Source of the DNA: Lachnospiraceae bacterium
GTDB lineage: Bacteria > Bacillota > Clostridia > Lachnospirales > Lachnospiraceae
Direction of reading: 5' to 3'
NCBI GenBank assembly: GCA_016282745.1
Contig: JAEELL010000146.1
Coordinates: 62,001-126,000 of the forward strand
DNA length: 64,000 bases
The translations under genes were made by a program, and so were the position numbers. The notes beneath the pieces are model-generated. The model did no database searches. It had not been told where the DNA came from and worked only from the letters and a program-made list of their open reading frames with translations. Positions within the stretch are counted from its first letter, which is position 1, and each line of letters begins with the position of its first letter. Shown in pieces: positions 9,347 to 18,593 of the stretch.

Positions 9347-9694
9347 ATGAAAACAAAAACTATTCCTAGTAATTACAATTCTATGGATGGAAAAGTTAGA
9401 AACATAATTGAATTAGTAATATTAGACGGATTATATATGGGCTGTATTGCAGCGCTTAATCTGTCTGTTAGAGGCAACGTGTACTCAACAATAGGGCTAA
9501 TTCCATTATCTTTTGTTTCGTGGCATGGAATCGGAGGGCAAAGTCTAACTCAGGCTCTATTTAATTACATTAGATTCCTGCGTAGAAGAAGAGTTCTAAC
9601 CATTCCGACTCAAGAATACATAAGGGAGAAAAACAAGGCTATAATGCTCAAAAATCAAAAGTTGGGAAAGGAGAGTAAAGGTGGCAAGCAGTGA
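9347..9694 (+). CDS. PrgI/VirB3-like conjugation membrane protein
   Basis: 115 residues with two short hydrophobic helices (about 20-40 and 45-65) and a basic C-terminal tail. Proteins of this size and shape directly upstream of VirB4 are PrgI/VirB3 subunits, which anchor the VirB4 ATPase to the membrane. AAGGAGG precedes the ATG. The 3' end overlaps the VirB4 start by 14 bases, implying translational coupling. Confidence 0.75.
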   Translation: MKTKTIPSNYNSMDGKVRNIIELVILDGLYMGCIAALNLSVRGNVYSTIGLIPLSFVSWHGIGGQSLTQALFNYIRFLRRRRVLTIPTQEYIREKNKAIMLKNQKLGKESKGGKQ

Positions 9695-12389
9695 TAAGAA
9701 AAAACTGAAAGAAGCAAAAAAACAGCTTTCCAACAGCAAAGCGAGATTAAAAACACAAACGCAAAAAGACAGTTCTCTTCTGGATAAACTAAAAAACAGG
9801 ATTGAGGAAATCAAAGAAACTGTAAACACGGATGAGAAAAGAGAGTATTCAAGTATCGATGACGAACAAATCCCTTATACGTTAGCATCGGAATACATTC
9901 CGCTAAAGAACATTAAGCAAGGCATCATAGAAACTACAGACGGAAGATTTTTAAAAATACTGCAGATTGCACCTGTGAACTACAGACTAAAAGAAGAAAA
10001 CCAAAAAGAACTAATTATATCTGAGTTTACAAAGTATCTTAGAGTATGTCCGTCAAAATTTCAAATTAAATGTATTTCAAAACAAAGTCCAATAAGAAAG
10101 ATGTTAAACATTATTAACATGGACAAGGCACAGGAAACATCAGAAGAAGCGTTAGCATTTTATGACGATCAGATGAAGTTTATAGCTCAGACTGCACAGG
10201 GCGAATCAATAGCTAGAACATTCTACATGATTATTGAATACATCCCGGAAACAAGATTGTCGGCACATGATTTTGATGCAGCACGAAAGCAGTTAGAAGA
10301 AGCAGAAAATGATGCTAAAACTTACCTTGGTCGTTGTGGTAATAAAGTTTATGATTTGTCAGAGTCTCCATCGCAGAATCAGATAGAAATACTTTATACG
10401 ATACTCAACAGAAATCTATCAACTGAAATACCATTTGAAATCCACGCTGAAGACTTTGAAGACAACTGGCTGAATGCAAGCGTGAAAAATACAGATACAA
10501 ACAATATCAAATTGCGAGAATATATATCTCCGAGTGTTTTGGATTTTACAGACAACAGATATGTGGTGTGTGATGGCGTTTACATGACAGCGATAGCGAT
10601 TGCCTCAAATGGCTATTTAACTGACGTGCCAGATACTTGGATAAGTATGCTTACAAATCTTGGGGAAGGAATTGATGTTGACATCCATGTTTTAAAGGAA
10701 AACAGAGATAACATCAGAAGTAAAATTTACAGGACAAGTAAGTTTAAAAGATTACGTCTTGAAGATGCAAGAGAACAAGGAGACGAATCAGATAGTCTTG
10801 ATAGTTTATTTGGAGCTGTTCAATCAAGTAAATACTTGCAAGAAGGTCTAAAAAACGGACAAGACTTCTTTTGGGTAAATACCATTATTTATGTTACTGC
10901 AAGAACATATGAGGGCTGGGAAGAGAAAATGAGAGCAGTAGAGAAAAGGCTAAAATCTGACGAGTTTAGAATTAACACTTTACTAAATATGCAAGAGGAT
11001 GCTTTCTTCTCATATTTGCCGTTTTGTAATCTTGAAAAGAATATTTTTAATATCACAAAGCAAAACGTCTTGACCGAAGGTCTTGCATCATTCTATCCGT
11101 TTACGTCGTATGAAATGTCATCAGAGAATGGAATTCTGTTTGGAATCGATGAGGCAAACAAGTCATTGGTAACACTTGATATTTTCGACACAAAGGTGTA
11201 TTCCAATGCGAACATGGTAATACTTGGAACATCAGGTGCAGGTAAAAGTTACACGCTTATGCTTATTGCTTTAAGATATCGACTCAAGCATATTCCAACT
11301 TGGATTATTGTTCCAGAAAAGGCTTTTGAGTTTTCAAGGCTCTGTGAAGGACTAGGGGGTGAATTTATAAGCATTAGCCCTTCATCAAACAAGAATATCA
11401 ATATTATGGAAATTAGGGAAAGAGATAATGAAGCAAGCCGTTATATTGATGGAGTAGCTATAGAAAGCTCGCTACTGGTTGAAAAAGTACAAAGCTTACT
11501 CATCTTTTTCTCAATAGTAATACCAGATATTACATATGAGGAAAAGAACCTGCTTGATGATGTAATTGTAAACACGTATCACGATTTCAAGATATTTGAC
11601 AACAATGAGTCACTATACCTTAGAGATTCTGATGGTAACAAGATTATTGATCCGGATACTGGCAAATACAAATTAAAAAAGATGCCTCTTCTTGGAGATG
11701 TATATAACAGAATAGAAAAACTGTATAAGGACGAGAAGAACGAAGATAGAGAACAGTATAGAAGAATAGCAACCATATTAAGAAGACTCGTATATGGCTC
11801 TGCTAAGAACTTCAATCAACCTACAAACGTAAATCTCGATAACGAGTTTACAATTATTGACGTATCAAATCTAACCGGCGATATGTTGTTGGTTGGAATG
11901 TACATTGCACTTGATTATGTTTGTTCAAAAGCACACGAAGATAGAACACAGAAGAAAACAATCATAATTGATGAAATGTGGAAGTTGCTTGGAGCATCTA
12001 GTAATAGACTTGCAGCCGAATACGTTCTTAACCTATATAAGACGATTAGAGGCTATGGTGGCTCGGTTATTGGAGCAACACAGAACCTGACAGACTTTAG
12101 AGCATTGGATGATGGTAAATATGGTAATGGTATCATTAATAACTCGGAAATCAAAATAGCGTTAATGATGAAACCGCATGAGATTAAAGAGGTAAAAGAA
12201 GCACTGGGACTCACAAGTGATGAGGCAAAGAAAATTCTAACGCTCAATCATCAAGCACTATTATTGGCAGGTGGAAACAATATAGTTGTAAATATTGAGG
12301 CATCGAAGCTTGAACATAACCATATAACAACTGATCGTTTCGATCTACAGAAGATAGTGGAAGAAGCAAAGGAAAAAGAGAACAATTAA
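9681..12389 (+). CDS. virB4: VirB4-like conjugation ATPase
   Basis: 902 residues, starting at GTG behind AAAGGAG. The N-terminal half is the usual non-catalytic VirB4/TrbE domain. Walker A is GTSGAGKS at residues 516-523, and Walker B is IIIDEMW with Asp764 and Glu765. Downstream GATQNLTDFRA and the IALMMKPHE region are also typical of the family. The protein powers assembly of the type IV secretion channel. Length is normal for Gram-positive VirB4. Confidence 0.93.
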   Translation: MASSDKKKLKEAKKQLSNSKARLKTQTQKDSSLLDKLKNRIEEIKETVNTDEKREYSSIDDEQIPYTLASEYIPLKNIKQGIIETTDGRFLKILQIAPVNYRLKEENQKELIISEFTKYLRVCPSKFQIKCISKQSPIRKMLNIINMDKAQETSEEALAFYDDQMKFIAQTAQGESIARTFYMIIEYIPETRLSAHDFDAARKQLEEAENDAKTYLGRCGNKVYDLSESPSQNQIEILYTILNRNLSTEIPFEIHAEDFEDNWLNASVKNTDTNNIKLREYISPSVLDFTDNRYVVCDGVYMTAIAIASNGYLTDVPDTWISMLTNLGEGIDVDIHVLKENRDNIRSKIYRTSKFKRLRLEDAREQGDESDSLDSLFGAVQSSKYLQEGLKNGQDFFWVNTIIYVTARTYEGWEEKMRAVEKRLKSDEFRINTLLNMQEDAFFSYLPFCNLEKNIFNITKQNVLTEGLASFYPFTSYEMSSENGILFGIDEANKSLVTLDIFDTKVYSNANMVILGTSGAGKSYTLMLIALRYRLKHIPTWIIVPEKAFEFSRLCEGLGGEFISISPSSNKNINIMEIRERDNEASRYIDGVAIESSLLVEKVQSLLIFFSIVIPDITYEEKNLLDDVIVNTYHDFKIFDNNESLYLRDSDGNKIIDPDTGKYKLKKMPLLGDVYNRIEKLYKDEKNEDREQYRRIATILRRLVYGSAKNFNQPTNVNLDNEFTIIDVSNLTGDMLLVGMYIALDYVCSKAHEDRTQKKTIIIDEMWKLLGASSNRLAAEYVLNLYKTIRGYGGSVIGATQNLTDFRALDDGKYGNGIINNSEIKIALMMKPHEIKEVKEALGLTSDEAKKILTLNHQALLLAGGNNIVVNIEASKLEHNHITTDRFDLQKIVEEAKEKENN

Positions 12390-12392
12390 ATA

Positions 12393-12470
12393 TGCGTAAT
12401 GTGTACTTAATACGTATTAAATGCACAATACTGCGCATTAAGTATGTATTAGTACGCATTACATACACAT
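12393..12470. repeat. Nested inverted repeats of the AATACGTATT/AATGCGTA family
   Basis: An 80-bp gap after virB4 holds an inner pair (AATACGTATTAAATGC against GCATTAAGTATGTATT) inside an outer pair (GTAATGTGTACTTAATAC against GTATTAGTACGCATTAC). Both arms are built from the AATACGTATT-type motif seen elsewhere. It could be an operator cluster or a transcribed cruciform. Confidence 0.6.
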
Positions 12471-12481
12471 TAGCACTAAGA

Positions 12482-12512
12482 AAGGAGACGGGGAATCCCC
12501 CGAAATAATAAT
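12482..12512 (+). promoter_or_regulatory. Ribosome site separated from its start codon by a small GC hairpin
   Basis: AAAGGAG at 12482 is about 24 bases from the ATG at 12513, too far for normal initiation. CGGGGAATCCCCCG between them can fold into a tight hairpin that would bring the two to normal distance. The GC block is striking in AT-rich DNA. Confidence 0.5.
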
Positions 12513-13055
12513 ATGAGTTTTTACAATGGAAATGTTACAGGAGATATTGAATTAAAGATGGCAATTGACCTAATGAGAGAGTATGGACAAATCACGGTTA
12601 AGCAACTCGAACTTATGACAGAACTCAATGAAACCGAGGCGAGACAGATAATGCACCAGGCATTTCACAAGAGATTGGTTACTGAAGTGACAAAGGACAA
12701 GTATGTACTTAAAAGTGTTGAACCGTCTACATACAGCAATGATATGGAATACGCAATCACGCTTGTATCTACGCTGTGTAATGAGAACGAACAGTTTAAC
12801 TTAAATGAATGCTTTAAAGAAACAGAGGATCCATACCTCATCTTTATCGGAACGGATGCACAGGACTTTGATGTTGTGTATGTGCCAAAAGGTAAAGAAA
12901 GAATTACAACATCAAAGCTCACAAGAAAAGATAAAGACAGCAATTTGCTTTTAATCATTGAGCATATCGGACAAATGGAAACATTAAGCAAATTGGAAAA
13001 CGTAAGTGCAGTTTACTTAGTAAAAGATGGAGTATTAGAATATGTCGAACAGTAA
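12513..13055 (+). CDS. Winged-helix-like unknown protein of the conjugation region
   Basis: 180 residues. Residues 10-70 (MREYGQITVKQLELMTELNE and following) look like a winged helix-turn-helix; the rest is an alpha/beta domain with no recognised motif. Similar small two-domain proteins occur in Gram-positive conjugative elements, so a regulatory or relaxosome role is possible. Its 3' end overlaps the next gene by 14 bases. Confidence 0.6.
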   Translation: MSFYNGNVTGDIELKMAIDLMREYGQITVKQLELMTELNETEARQIMHQAFHKRLVTEVTKDKYVLKSVEPSTYSNDMEYAITLVSTLCNENEQFNLNECFKETEDPYLIFIGTDAQDFDVVYVPKGKERITTSKLTRKDKDSNLLLIIEHIGQMETLSKLENVSAVYLVKDGVLEYVEQ

Positions 13056-13641
13056 GTATAGTGAGGATAAAGTATATCTAATCCGTAAGGATTTAGAGCG
13101 TGAAATCAAGGAATTGCTTAGTGCAGCGGACAGAAAGATGCAGTTATTAATCTTTATTAGCCCGGAAGAGCAGGAAATAGTAGATAACGAGATTAAGGAA
13201 TCGTTCGGTTTACAGATTGAAGAAGTAGAAGAACATTTAAGAATCAAGCTTCCTGCTATGAAACACAGAAAAAGCAAGTATCACTTGCCGTATCTCAACA
13301 CACTAAAGAATTGGCTCAATGACTACAAGGATAACGAAAATTACAAAACACTTAAGTGTGCTTCAGTTATTTACGAGCATATGGTAAATCCTACTCCACG
13401 TTCGTTGCTGGACAATGATAACTACAGCGTTACGGAGTCCAAAGATATTATGGACAGTTTGGTGTATTCAGAACTCATTAAGAGTGACAAAGGAACGCAG
13501 TGTTTTATATCGCACATATCGACATTAACAGAGGAAGAGCCTTGTACATACGTACATGTGATAGATATGGATAATGAGAAATGGATGGATATTGAAAACC
13601 TAATAAAATCTCGAAGCATAAGAACTAACAACAAAAGATAA
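13042..13641 (+). CDS. Unknown 199-residue protein coupled to the winged-helix gene
   Basis: Not recognised. It starts inside the end of the previous gene, so the two are translated together. It is charged, helical in its first half, with an acidic C-terminal part and no membrane segment. Its stop codon directly abuts the first GCGTTACTATAACGC operator-like repeat. Confidence 0.6.
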   Translation: MSNSKYSEDKVYLIRKDLEREIKELLSAADRKMQLLIFISPEEQEIVDNEIKESFGLQIEEVEEHLRIKLPAMKHRKSKYHLPYLNTLKNWLNDYKDNENYKTLKCASVIYEHMVNPTPRSLLDNDNYSVTESKDIMDSLVYSELIKSDKGTQCFISHISTLTEEEPCTYVHVIDMDNEKWMDIENLIKSRSIRTNNKR

Positions 13642-13720
13642 TGCGTTACTATAACGCGTTACTATAACACCCGTAAAAAAGTTTTAAAAGATAATGCGTT
13701 ACTATAACGCGTTAGTTCAA
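13637..13720. repeat. Two copies of a perfect 15-bp inverted repeat (operator-like)
   Basis: GCGTTACTATAACGC occurs at 13643-13657 and 13696-13710, each within a longer GATAATGCGTTACTATAACG repeat, and half-sites (GCGTTA) follow each copy. They lie 170-235 bases before the next gene. A dimeric repressor site is likely. The rest of the gap to 13878 holds an AGTGAAATGC box and no gene. Confidence 0.6.
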
Positions 13721-13878
13721 AAGCCTAGATAAATAAAGGGATTGAGACACTTTTAGGGATAATAAAATAATAGTGAAATGCACCGCCATTTAGTGGAGCC
13801 CATTTTTTTCGGGTTTTCAATCACTATAAATTGCGACTTGTAAACTCAGGGTTAAAAAAGAAACAAAAAGGAGACAAA

Positions 13879-14967
13879 ATGAAGCAAAGAATATCGGAAT
13901 TAAACGGAATTTCAGAGAGAATAATCGAATGTGTTGGCTGCTTTGGACTTGTAAATCAAGCAGACTTAAAAGCGGTATTGCCAGCTGTAAGTGAAGCCAA
14001 GATCTCCAATAATGTACGGCAGCTAAAGAGCAAAGGATTTATAGAAACATATGATGTCTACGATGCAAGGCTGTTATCATTAACGGATAAAGGAGATAAG
14101 AAGCAGGATAAATACAATAATAACTTGTGGCCAGATTATCAGTTATCAAAAGATATAAAGCAGACAGCCGAAGGAAGGATGTCGTATCAAAGACATGCAA
14201 GAGGAAAGATTGCTTTTATGGAAGCCGGATGTGACATTATTGAAAGACATGGATTTGAATGGGGAGATAAAGAACCGACATATCTCGACAGTTGGCAGGT
14301 CAAAGAATTGCTCGGAAGTGGAGAGGATATTATGGGTAGCAGAGTTACCGGAGTATGTTTAACACCGCAGGAGAGTTTTGTAGTTTACTGTTCACAAGGT
14401 GGGTTTACAAAAATAGAATCCAATGAGCGAAATTTCAAAAGCCGACTGTTAAAGAATTTACCTCAGAGTCAAAGCAGAAGTGAACTGAAAGAAATCGTAA
14501 TCGGCAGAGATATAAATGACATGAACGGAATCATGCTAGGAAAAAGAAAAGCAAATCAGACAACGACATTCTACGTTGCACAAACAAATGATCGTGATAA
14601 ATATTTTGTTCCTGTATGTGATGCCCGTTTACAACTTTCATTCTTGCTTAACAGTAAATTTAGAGATGAAACTGTAAACAGAATACTAGAAGAAACATTA
14701 AAGGATAAACTTCCGGGATTAAAGCGAATTAGCAACAGAGAAATCACTCAACACGACAACGGAGAAGTTGTAAACTTGCTCGACTTAAATGTAGGACTCA
14801 TAAAGCTCACAAAAATGAAAGCAGATGATGGAAAATGGATTACAGCGATTGTACTCGATAAATATGAAAAATATTTTAGAGAGTATTTTAACGATAACAT
14901 CGACCTTGTAACAATCAACAGCAGCGATATTGAAATGGCAATGAATCAGAGCGAAGGGCAGATGTAA
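13879..14967 (+). CDS. Winged-helix protein of the mobilisation region, function unknown
   Basis: 362 residues. The ATG at 13879 has AAAAAGGAG nine bases upstream and is preferred over one at 13831. Residues 1-75 resemble a winged helix (IIECVGCFGLVNQADLKAVL, then VRQLKSKGFIETYDV). The remainder is alpha/beta without a known motif. Its place before the origin-like repeats and virD4 suggests a relaxosome or replication accessory role. No relaxase active-site tyrosine/HUH pattern is visible. Confidence 0.6.
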   Translation: MKQRISELNGISERIIECVGCFGLVNQADLKAVLPAVSEAKISNNVRQLKSKGFIETYDVYDARLLSLTDKGDKKQDKYNNNLWPDYQLSKDIKQTAEGRMSYQRHARGKIAFMEAGCDIIERHGFEWGDKEPTYLDSWQVKELLGSGEDIMGSRVTGVCLTPQESFVVYCSQGGFTKIESNERNFKSRLLKNLPQSQSRSELKEIVIGRDINDMNGIMLGKRKANQTTTFYVAQTNDRDKYFVPVCDARLQLSFLLNSKFRDETVNRILEETLKDKLPGLKRISNREITQHDNGEVVNLLDLNVGLIKLTKMKADDGKWITAIVLDKYEKYFREYFNDNIDLVTINSSDIEMAMNQSEGQM

Positions 14968-14996
14968 ACACAAACCGTAATTGCAAAGGAGAAAAA

Positions 14997-15419
14997 ATGG
15001 CAGAAAAGAAATTTTATTGGATCAAATTAAAAACAGACTTTTACAACTCACCAGAAATGGATTATATCATGGGGCAGAAAAACGGTTGCCAATATATTGT
15101 TCTGTACCAAATGCTCTGTTTACAAACAGCAAATAATAACGGGGAACTTGCATCAAAGGTTGGCGAAATAATTATGCCTTATAACGTAGATAAGATTGTA
15201 AGGGATACAAAATACTTTGATCAAGATACTGTTCTTGTGGCTCTTGAATTATTCAAAAAACTCGGACTTATCTATGAGCAGGAAGAAAGCGGGATATTAA
15301 GAATTGCAAATCATGAACAAATGGTTGGAAGCGAAACTGCATCTGCCGAAAGAAAAAGAAAAGAACGAAGTATTAAAAAAGATAAGAAAGCCGATACCCC
15401 AAGGATAGAGCAGAAATGA
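14997..15419 (+). CDS. Phage replisome organiser N-terminal domain protein (short form)
   Basis: 140 residues. KFYWIKLKTDFYNSPEMDYI and the following winged-helix region match the N-terminal domain of phage replisome organisers, which load the replicative helicase. Full-length relatives carry a second DnaD-like domain after a linker. Here the frame stops at 15419 with an ATGA overlap into another frame that continues across the iterons to 15604 (peptide with VTKM and MSHQCH segments). This looks like a truncated gene or one split by a frameshift at the linker. Confidence 0.7.
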   Translation: MAEKKFYWIKLKTDFYNSPEMDYIMGQKNGCQYIVLYQMLCLQTANNNGELASKVGEIIMPYNVDKIVRDTKYFDQDTVLVALELFKKLGLIYEQEESGILRIANHEQMVGSETASAERKRKERSIKKDKKADTPRIEQK

Positions 15420-15453
15420 CAAAAACAATATGTTGCTTAAAAAAGCGTGACAT

Positions 15454-15527
15454 TGTCACAAAAATGTCACGTTCTATGTCACATCAATGTCACATTAAAG
15501 TCACAAAAATGTCACCGACATTGTCAC
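15454..15527. repeat. Seven helically phased TGTCAC iterons
   Basis: TGTCAC (one copy AGTCAC) starts at 15454, 15465, 15477, 15489, 15499, 15510 and 15522, so steps are 11, 12, 12, 10, 11 and 12 bases, all on the same helix face. A reversed GTGACA lies at 15447. In phage replisome-organiser genes the origin iterons are often inside the gene's linker, which is what is seen here. Confidence 0.7.
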
Positions 15528-15572
15528 ATAGAGAAAGAGATAGAGAAAGAGATAGAGAAAGAGTATATCTAT

Positions 15573-15707
15573 ACCACTACGTAGTGGTTATTAATATACT
15601 TTAATTATTATATTTACATATACGTTAGGCTCTGAAAGAAATAATACATTTAGGTTATCGTTACCGTCCGTAACCCACTCCCACGTCTTCGACTCGTCGT
15701 GGGTTAC
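15573..15707. other. Palindromes upstream of virD4, candidate oriT
   Basis: ACCACTACGTAGTGGT (15573-15588) is a perfect 16-bp palindrome. GTAACCCAC (15670-15678) is inverted at 15699-15707, with an alternative inner pairing CCCACG/CGTCGTGGG. The 150-bp gap before virD4 has no gene. Inverted repeats next to the coupling-protein gene are typical of transfer origins, but without a recognised relaxase the nick site cannot be placed. Confidence 0.45.
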
Positions 15708-15756
15708 TATAGGGAAGCCCAAAACAGAATACTTACATAAACAGGAGGCATAACAA

Positions 15757-18408
15757 ATGGCAAAAGAATTAAGCATGGAGGAAAAGCTTAAACTAAGAGC
15801 AAATAGCACACAATCCTCTCAGTTTACAAATCGAGTTCAAAAAGAAACACCAGCAATAGAAGAGCAACCGGTTCCGGCATCAAAAGTTGAACCAAGCGAA
15901 CCCGAACCAATAGCTGCGATTCAACCAAAGAGAGAAAGAAAAAGATTTAATTTGGATGATAGAGAAAAAGGAGTGAATAAACCAAAGAAAGAGACTCAGT
16001 TTACAAATCAGACATCCCAGACACAAAAAAATGACAGTCAATCTGTAAACACGAATCAGCAAAATAACAAATCAAATAACGGAACTATAAAAGAACCAAT
16101 CACAGCTGATAGGGTTGTAGAATTTGTCAGAGACGGAAATGGCAGATATGTAATCGGCGGTATCATAGCATTTCTACTTGTCGCATATGTTTTTGGCGTT
16201 CTGCTAAGTATGGTAACAGTCTCAAGAAAGCCAACTGTAAACCCATTCAAAGCAATCTTTTATGCGTTTACAACTACAAAGTTTCTACCAGTTCTCGCCC
16301 TGCTTGTAATCGTGGGTTCAATCATAGGCGTGTTGATTATTTTATTTAGCAAAGGCAGACCAGGAGATACAGATCGAGAATTTGGTCATTCAGATGCTTT
16401 AGGTTCTGGCAGCTTTGCAACAGAAGAAGAAAAGGATTCTTTAACAGAACAGAAAGCAAACTTCAAAGATATGACAGGATTTGTTTTTGGTATGGATCCG
16501 AAAACAAGAAAATATGTTGGTCTTCCGGCTGACGCAGAAGTAAACAGAAACTTTGCTGTTTGCGGTTCCCAGGGAACAATGAAGTCTTGGGGTTACGTTC
16601 GTAATAACATCACGCAGCTTGTTAAGATGGGGCAATCAATAATCATAACCGATCCAAAAGGTGAGATGTACCGAGATATGTCAAGGTATTTAATTGACAG
16701 TGGCTATGTAGTTAAGCAATGGAACCAGAAGGACTTATATTCATCAGACTCTTGGAACTGTTTAAAAGATGTAAACGAGAATAACATCGACTCATTTGCA
16801 TCCACCTTTATCACAAACCTTTCAGATGCAAGAGAGCAGGAAGTATTCAAAAATTTAAAAATTGCATTATTTAAAGCGTTATGTCTTTATACGATTTACG
16901 AGGATAAGGATTTGGAAGATAACCAAAGAACATTAGGTCAGGCATATAAGCTCCTTGAAGAATCTACAGAACAAGATTTGGATGACAGATTTTTAGCGTT
17001 AGCAAACTCAAGTAAAGCAAAACAGTCATATCTGATGTTTATGAAGGGCGAAAAATTAAAACAAAATACAATGTCAACACTTGCAACCAGTTTACAGTTT
17101 TTTCAAAGACAAGCTGTTAAAGAGGTGACAGGAACGACAGATATTGATTTGTTACTTCCAGGGAAAGAGAAGTGTGCATACTTTGTCATTCTTAATGATC
17201 AGGACCCGGTTTATTCTGCATTGTCTTCCATCTTCATAAAAATGATGATTGAAGGACTGGTAGATCATGCATATAATCAGGATTCCGGAAAAACAGATTT
17301 GCCAGTACACTTTATGCTCGATGAATTTCCAACCATCGGTAAAATACCGGGATTTGAGGTTGGACTTGGAACATGGAGAGGCTATGGAATCGGTATTACA
17401 ATCATTTTCCAAAATATTCCGCAGCTTAGGAACAGATACCCAGATGATGTATGGCTCGAAATACTTGGAGCTTGTGATATGCAGATACTTCTTGGTGCGA
17501 ACGAAGAAGATACAGCAGATTACTACTCAAAGAAAGCTGGTAAGGGTACTATAGTTGTTGAATCGGAGAGAAGACAATTAAACAGATTATCTCCTCTTGA
17601 TACAAAATCACTTACGCAGGTAGCAAAAACCGAAGCATACCAACAGATGGATGTAATAACATCAGATGAGGTAATGAGACTCAGAGAAGATAAAACATTG
17701 CTTCTGTTTATAGGTGGTTCAAGACCATTCAAGTTAGAGAAGGTGGGATTTGACCACAATCCAGCGTATCCAGTGGAACAGTATCACGCAAAGAACAATA
17801 TTCCACTTTGGATGAATAAGTTAAAAGAGCACACAAACTTTAAAACAGAATACGGCGGCGTTTACACTTTAGGAAAGTTAGATGAGCTTCCGGCACATGT
17901 TTTGGAAAGAATTGACCGATGGCGTACAGAATACTTTAACGGAACAGGTCAGTTTATAAGTAACGAAACACTCCCTATCACATTAAGCGAGATTCATAGA
18001 GCAGAAGCACTAATCCGTAAACTGAACATGGAACAGGCGGAAAAATTAATTATATATCTCGAAAAACTTGTAAACACATCAGCCAAGGAGTTTATAAGTA
18101 ATGTTCGAGAGGATGTAGATCAGTCAATTACAAACGAGGTAGTCCCGGAAGAGCCTGTTGAAGCAGAAGTGGTTGAGGTGGAGGAGGAAAAACCGGTTGA
18201 GCCTTCTTCAGAGCCTAAGAAGCCCGAAGTACCAAGATTTGAAAATGTAATACAAGGACAGCCTTCTGGAACGGTTCTTTCGACCAACGGAAGACCATTT
18301 ACACCAAAACCTCAAGAACCGGAAGAAAAGTCACAGGACACACCGAAAAAAGAGGAAAAAGCAGGACCGATTACTTTTAATGTCAGTTTTAATGTAAAGG
18401 AGAGGTAA
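15757..18408 (+). CDS. virD4: VirD4-like type IV coupling protein
   Basis: 883 residues. After a hydrophilic, Gln/Asn-rich N-terminal segment (1-120), two membrane helices lie at about 130-155 and 172-198. The variant Walker A is CGSQGTMKS (269-277), and Walker B is FMLDEFP with Asp522-Glu523. It delivers the relaxase-DNA complex to the channel. The C-terminal 130 residues are acidic and Pro-rich. AGGAGG precedes the ATG. Confidence 0.92.
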   Translation: MAKELSMEEKLKLRANSTQSSQFTNRVQKETPAIEEQPVPASKVEPSEPEPIAAIQPKRERKRFNLDDREKGVNKPKKETQFTNQTSQTQKNDSQSVNTNQQNNKSNNGTIKEPITADRVVEFVRDGNGRYVIGGIIAFLLVAYVFGVLLSMVTVSRKPTVNPFKAIFYAFTTTKFLPVLALLVIVGSIIGVLIILFSKGRPGDTDREFGHSDALGSGSFATEEEKDSLTEQKANFKDMTGFVFGMDPKTRKYVGLPADAEVNRNFAVCGSQGTMKSWGYVRNNITQLVKMGQSIIITDPKGEMYRDMSRYLIDSGYVVKQWNQKDLYSSDSWNCLKDVNENNIDSFASTFITNLSDAREQEVFKNLKIALFKALCLYTIYEDKDLEDNQRTLGQAYKLLEESTEQDLDDRFLALANSSKAKQSYLMFMKGEKLKQNTMSTLATSLQFFQRQAVKEVTGTTDIDLLLPGKEKCAYFVILNDQDPVYSALSSIFIKMMIEGLVDHAYNQDSGKTDLPVHFMLDEFPTIGKIPGFEVGLGTWRGYGIGITIIFQNIPQLRNRYPDDVWLEILGACDMQILLGANEEDTADYYSKKAGKGTIVVESERRQLNRLSPLDTKSLTQVAKTEAYQQMDVITSDEVMRLREDKTLLLFIGGSRPFKLEKVGFDHNPAYPVEQYHAKNNIPLWMNKLKEHTNFKTEYGGVYTLGKLDELPAHVLERIDRWRTEYFNGTGQFISNETLPITLSEIHRAEALIRKLNMEQAEKLIIYLEKLVNTSAKEFISNVREDVDQSITNEVVPEEPVEAEVVEVEEEKPVEPSSEPKKPEVPRFENVIQGQPSGTVLSTNGRPFTPKPQEPEEKSQDTPKKEEKAGPITFNVSFNVKER

Positions 18409-18420
18409 GTAAAAGAAAAA

Positions 18421-18472
18421 ATAAGAATATTTGAGATAGTATAAATTATATATTTCAGATATTCTTATTTTT
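18421..18472 (+). terminator. Intrinsic terminator closing the conjugation block
   Basis: ATAAGAATAT pairs with ATATTCTTAT, followed by a T-run. After it comes AT-rich DNA with four ATAACAAA-type repeats (18487-18520) before the methyltransferase gene. Confidence 0.65.
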
Positions 18473-18593
18473 ACATAAACATTAAGAAATAACAAAGAAT
18501 AACAAAAAATAACAAAGATTGGTACAAAATAATAAACTTTAATGGTAAAATAGTTATTTAGATAAAGAGAATGTTAGAAAGGAATTGATATTA

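Noticed and set aside
13642-13878. A start at 13831 for the following winged-helix gene
   Set aside because: No ribosome site there; ATG at 13879 has AAAAAGGAG at proper distance.
15416-15604. Separate 62-residue gene
   Set aside because: Its peptide is set by the TGTCAC iterons and a GAGATAGAGAAA repeat; more likely the displaced linker of the replisome organiser than an independent gene.
18481-18520. ATAACAAA-type repeats before the methyltransferase as iterons
   Set aside because: Short, AT-rich and irregular; could be chance or a promoter-region feature.
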